The translations under genes and the position numbers were made by a program. A stretch of 64,000 nt of DNA from Isoetes taiwanensis (Eukaryota > Streptophyta > Lycopodiopsida > Isoetales > Isoetaceae): assembly GCA_021234155.1 (NCBI GenBank), contig JAJEKV010000051.1:8764105-8828104 (forward strand), written 5' to 3'. Position 1 is the first letter of the stretch; the number at the start of each line of letters is the position of its first letter. This document shows, piece by piece, positions 59,600-64,000 of the stretch. The notes beneath the pieces were generated by a model that saw nothing but the letters and a program-made list of their open reading frames with translations, searched no databases and was not told the DNA's origin.

Positions 59600-61140
59600 G
59601 ACTTCAGCATATCAAATGCCTTCAGATGCCAAATGAAAATCCAAATGCACTATTCTTTCGAACTCCATTGAGAATAAAATTGCAGATATACCAATTCTGG
59701 AGAAAGCTATGGCCACCAAATTGTTGGGACTTCCTCTTGCACTGGATATGAGTCTACATGGTCTTTGGTCTTCAATCACAAACAAAATTAAAAGGAAATT
59801 CATGATGTATCCTGCCTCCCTTTCCTTGGCAGGTAGAGTGGAAATTGCTAATACAGTGATAGCCAGCACTCATATTTACTTCTCATCTGTAATTGTGGCA
59901 GATAAAGCAACTTATGGGGAAATTGAGTCTGCCATTAGAAAATTCATTTGGCAGGGGGATTACAAGGTTGCTTGGCAGAATCTCACTACTCCAAAGGATT
60001 CTGGAGGCCTTGGTTATAAGGATCTCTTCAAGCAAGCGCAGGCCCGCAAAGCTGGTCTGGCGGGCTCTATGCTTTTCTCATAAACTCTCCTGCTATGACT
60101 TTCATCGTGCATTGGATCCAAACAATCTAAACCAAAGTGGGAAGCAACTCAATTCATCGATTTCGGCCTTTTACCAATTAGCCAGATCCCCATACATCTT
60201 CTATCATGAAGCGACTTTTGGAGGCCTGGAATGAAGTCTCCCACTGTTTTCATGTTGATGACTTCCACAAGGTAAGCTCAACTTTCCATTTCTTTTGGCA
60301 TGACAATTTGCTACCAACAGAGGCAGGGTGTTTGGCCCTCAAACATCCAAGGAAATACAAAGAATGGAGTGATGAGGGTTTAAATCCATTCGACCTCAGA
60401 AGCAATGGACGATGGTTTACCTGGCAGGAAATGGCAACAAAAATTAGTAGCTCTCAGGTAAACAAGAAGATATTTTTTTCAACCTCTCAGACCCTTGAGC
60501 AATTGGGAAGACTCATCAGATCCTATTTCATGGAGTTGTGAAGGGAAAAAGAACTTCTGATGTATCCGAAATTCTGAGAATGATCATTCACCCTTCATAT
60601 CTCAAGGTCACTACAAAATGGGGTATACGCACAAGAGGCAATTAAGATAAATATTGATGGTTGGCAGGCCTATTGTGCTAAAAAGATCCTCTTATTTAGA
60701 TGCTTGCTGTTGAACCAGAGTTTGTCCACCAATGACAGACTAGCCAAATATAAGGCAACATATTCTAATATCTGCCCATTGGGCTGTCAGCTCCTAGAAT
60801 CCAATCTGCATGTTTTTCAATGCCCTCGACTTCTGCCCTTTTGGGTCTGGGCTCAAAATCTCAGATGGCCACCCCTGGTTCCTCATTTCGTGAATTCTTT
60901 GTCTTTTTGAATTTTCCAAGTGCCTTCTGTGGTACCTTGAGAACACTGGCCCTCTGGTCCATATGGAAACATCGAAACAGAGTCCTGCATGATCAAAAAA
61001 CTTTCAACCTTAATTGGATCAAAGCCTGCTTTCAATCCTTGCTGGTCGAGACTGCCATAGCTCATAGAAGATGCAAGGGTTCAGCATATGACAGATGTGT
61101 TAACTTTTTCGGGCATCACCGTATGCACATTGGCACTTAA
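59600..61140 (+). mobile_element. 5'-truncated L1-type LINE (RT thumb and zinc-knuckle end)
   Basis: The frames at 59709-60083, 60206-60541, 60704-60910 and 60820-61140 give, in order, IENKIADIPILEKAMATKLLGLPL, RVEIANTVIAST (LSxAGRVxLI block), IRKFIWQG..VAWQNLTTPKDSGGLGYKDL (the PKxxGGLG block typical of plant LINE ORF2), ICPLGCQLLESNLHVFQCP (zf-RVT, C-x3-C..H-x4-C) and ALWSIWKHRNRVLHDQ. These are the RT connection and C-terminal domain; the endonuclease and RT palm are missing at the 5' side, as in typical truncated insertions. Several frame changes break it. It is opposite in orientation to the gypsy element it abuts. No poly(A) tail is evident at about 61.14 kb. Confidence 0.88.
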
Positions 61141-64000
61141 CATTTTGGCAATATCCGCCGCCTTTAGCGTAATATCGTTAAGCCCAATTTGTCACTATTT
61201 GTGAAATCTCGTAGATAGTGTTGTGAGCGTTAGTGATCCATCTATAGTCTTTCTTGTGTGCCTTATATACCCCGAGCAAAATAAGGTAATCTTTCGATTC
61301 AAAGCCTATGTACCCTAATAATCCCTTGGATTTACGCTTTAATTCTTACTTGTATTTCTTTATGTGGGCAAATGATGATAAGAAAGTCACAACGTTAAGC
61401 CTTTGTAAGGCCATGTCTCTAACATGCTTAGGACATATGAAGGCCGGATTATTGGTGGCCTTATCCACACTCGAGACATAGAAATTAGTTGCCGACCACT
61501 CTATGTTCCTAATGACACATGGGTCCATTAGTGCAAACTTTCGGGACCCTCATTTTTTTATAGCAATTTTGATTCTGCAAGTAGCAATATCCACAACCCT
61601 CATTCCAAGGCAGCTATTTCGTCTTCATTAATCTCGGATAAGAATACTTATGTGCTTCAAAGAAACAATCACATACCTTAGCTATCTCTTCTTCAAATTC
61701 TTTTATTACTAAAACCCTATCGGGAATATGATTGGGCCTTTTCTCAACATGTTTCGAAGCATTTTATTCCTGACCATAGTAATCTTAGAAAGCGTCGTGG
61801 CCGATGCTAGGGTCCACGAAAGCAGCTATGTTTGGATTCATGCAAGGGCATGGGACTTCAGCCTCTTGTGCAAAAACATAGAAGGGTTTATACAATATAT
61901 CTTGTAGATTTTTAATACCTCCAACCAAACATACCTTGCCCAGTCCATCATATCTTGTCCAATCTCGTTGAAACACTCACATGCCACCTTATGCATAATT
62001 CTAGGTAAGCATATCCGGTCCCCGTATCTTGGACAGAAGGTGCAATGTATTATTTTCATTTTGTTTTAGGCCTCTCGTCAACTAAAGACACCTTCCCGGG
62101 CAATTTTGGTGATCACCTTAGACAACCGCAACATACGTTTAGATTAAATAAAATTAAATTACAACCCTAAGGGTAAAATCGACTTTAACCGCCAATTGGT
62201 GGTGGATTTAAAGAGGCCGAAAGTGGCATAGGTATGTTTTATCAAACCGATCATTCATCGATCATATGACATCAATCCTAAGTAGGATATTATACATCAT
62301 GCATCAAGCTTGCATAAGAATGTGAGATGGATACATTCATACCTCATTATTATGTTGAGTAGTTAAGCTCTACTCCACCGTAAGCATTCTTTCCACGACC
62401 AATAGTATTTTTATTCTTAGTGACATGAGTGTCCTTTGGGACTTGTGTGCCAATGCATTCAACCGATGTCTTTCGTCCGAACCAGCAAGGGAACATCACC
62501 ACCGGTCTTGTAGTAATCCTTGGTGGTTTTGTGATCGTGCTCACGCTACAAGAAGGGCTAGCGTGCGGGTTTGCTTGTTATTCGGCTAGTGTTGTAGTTG
62601 CGGGTACCGTACCCATATCCTTTAGAAATGTGACCGGCTTAATAGTTTTTTCGCGATATTTCCACCATCTTACACTTTGTTAGATTCAAATTTTCCGATC
62701 AAACCATGGATCGTGACAAAGTCGATAGTCATGTGTACAAGTATTTCCCTTACATCCAAGTAAGATATGAATGCCATTATCTTTTGGTTTTCAGAGGGCC
62801 TTTGAGGAAGCCTCTCGAATGATACCATCATCCTGTAAAAAGAACCCACATGTTAGGGTATAAAACATCTAAGTGATTCAAAGATATACCCGGTGCATGG
62901 TCCAGCCATGTCATGTTGTCTCCACAAGCCAGGTCTCTGTTCTTCCTCTTATCCCGATCTTGAGATGCGCTTTGATATATGGGCATAGCGTTCTCCATAT
63001 CCTTTTCGGATAGAAATCATTTCTTCCAATAGTTGGATATGCCATATGGCCTTTCTCGATTAACGCATATATATGTGCTCTTAGTGCGTGTCTTGTCAAA
63101 GAAACGTATCAATGTTGCATTTGATTTCTTCCTTTTTAGACAAACTTCTCCATCCTCAAAGCAACACTAGAGGCAAATGAGATTTGGTCCTTAGTCGATC
63201 CCCAAGAAGTACCCATGTCTCCTTGTCGATAGGAGCCGAGCCCCAAAATTTTTGTCCTCCATATCCCTTGATTGCATAAAACAAAGATGGTTCTCAACAA
63301 GACGTTCAGAATGATAGGGAAGTTTAGGCGCTTATTCAATGTAAACTCAAAATTATCGTTGTCGCCCATCCCTTCGGGACCATTATTGGCATTGAGACTC
63401 GCCATGTCCTGCTGCATTTCATGCATCAAAGGGATCATCCTCACCGGCAAAGATACGGATTGCACCTCACCGGGCTTAACATTAATATCATTGGCCTTTT
63501 CAAGAGCCTTAATTCCGTGAGATACCGGCACTTGCATTTGTCCTCTTCAACGGTCCATCGGTAGATCATATCGTGCGGTTATTATACAAACTCGTCAATA
63601 ACCTTGACAATGTTATCCACCTCATTTCCAGCCTTGTTGATAATAGGGAAAGCCTTAATCCATTGATTAAAGCCAAGATGTAGGATAGGTTGAATATTGT
63701 TCCGTCCCCGGGTCTTGGGGTCTCCTTTTGAATTATATACTCATGTGCCTTAATATCTTTGATGCAACACAAGATATTTTGTACTTGCCGTAGTTCTAAC
63801 CGATTTGAAGTACCTATACCCCATGGCTGCAAGTTCCTTATTCCATATGGGTAGCTCGGTTTCAAAGATCTTTTCTTTCTCCGTATGCGATGCTGATAGC
63901 GGTCGACCGTAACATTTTCATTACAAGAGAGATATCGATCTGGGTACATAACCGGATGCTATACTACTAGATGCTATACTACTAAATACTTGAGTCCAAT
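61141..64000 (-). other. Broken minus-strand coding fragments, unidentified
   Basis: Open minus-strand stretches with protein-like composition run through this region but are split by stops. They include HCTFCPRYGDRICLPRIMHK..ACECFNEIGQDMMDWARYVW (61.84-62.06 kb), FPCWFGRKTSVECIGTQVPK (62.45 kb), NRERPYGISNYWKK (63.05 kb), a 133-codon frame with PEGMGDNDNFEFTLNKRLNF (63136-63537), and a 127-codon frame (63566-63949) with SNRLELRQVQNILCCIKDIK. Colinear, same-strand remains suggest one decayed gene or element. I do not recognise the family; it might be the 5' part of the gypsy element or an unrelated gene. A short direct repeat GATGCTATACTACTA ends the window (63956-63985). Confidence 0.35.

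Overview
This is plant nuclear DNA. It holds spliced genes with GT-AG introns, a pentatricopeptide (PPR) gene of the land-plant organellar type, a plant receptor-like kinase, and the wreckage of Ty1/copia, Ty3/gypsy, LINE and TIR elements in AT-rich spacer. Sparse genes, many decayed transposons and long gene-poor gaps fit a large, repeat-rich genome. The wording of the PPR repeats (runs of 'SWTAMVSGYAQ' modules) suggests a lycophyte, fern or gymnosperm more than a flowering plant, but the window alone does not settle this.

Layout. 1-5.2 kb (minus strand): copy A of an unusual multi-exon gene that carries a VDGQHS motif region in the middle and an FCP1/NIF-like HAD phosphatase domain at the C-terminus; its introns are packed with CTCGAC/GTCGAG palindromes. 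6.5-9.0 kb: a single copy of a repeat that reappears as a tandem array at 45-57 kb. 9.77-11.42 kb (plus): an intact PPR gene. 12.6-14.4 kb (minus): decayed Ty1/copia pol. 15.5-24.3 kb (minus): copy B of the multi-domain gene, more decayed, with about 5 kb of extra DNA where copy A has a short intron; that extra DNA contains a 219-codon ORF. 24.5-33.7 kb: mostly non-coding, with small direct repeats, a 964-bp Tourist-like element with TAA target duplication, related MITEs and a U6 snRNA fragment. 33.8-36.0 kb (plus): the first seven exons of a proline-rich receptor-like kinase, ending at the DFG motif. 40.3-41.4 kb (minus): a PPR pseudogene. 45.07-56.23 kb: about five head-to-tail units of 2.16-2.27 kb. 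57.1-59.6 kb (minus): decayed Ty3/gypsy pol of the Tat/Athila type. 59.6-61.1 kb (plus): a 5'-truncated L1-type LINE. 61.2-64 kb: broken minus-strand coding fragments I cannot identify.

The clearest probably functional gene is the PPR gene, expected to act on organellar RNA. The kinase is recognisable but has a frame break in its membrane segment and no C-lobe here. Copies A and B are full of small frame breaks relative to each other, so they are either decaying or affected by sequence error. Variation between the array units clusters at CpG-containing spots and often changes length, which points to possible base-calling error at methylated sites.

The most novel material is the A/B gene family, its palindromic higher-order intron repeat, and the array whose units are a shortened version of a longer dispersed element. 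No known operon-like or defence system is evident.
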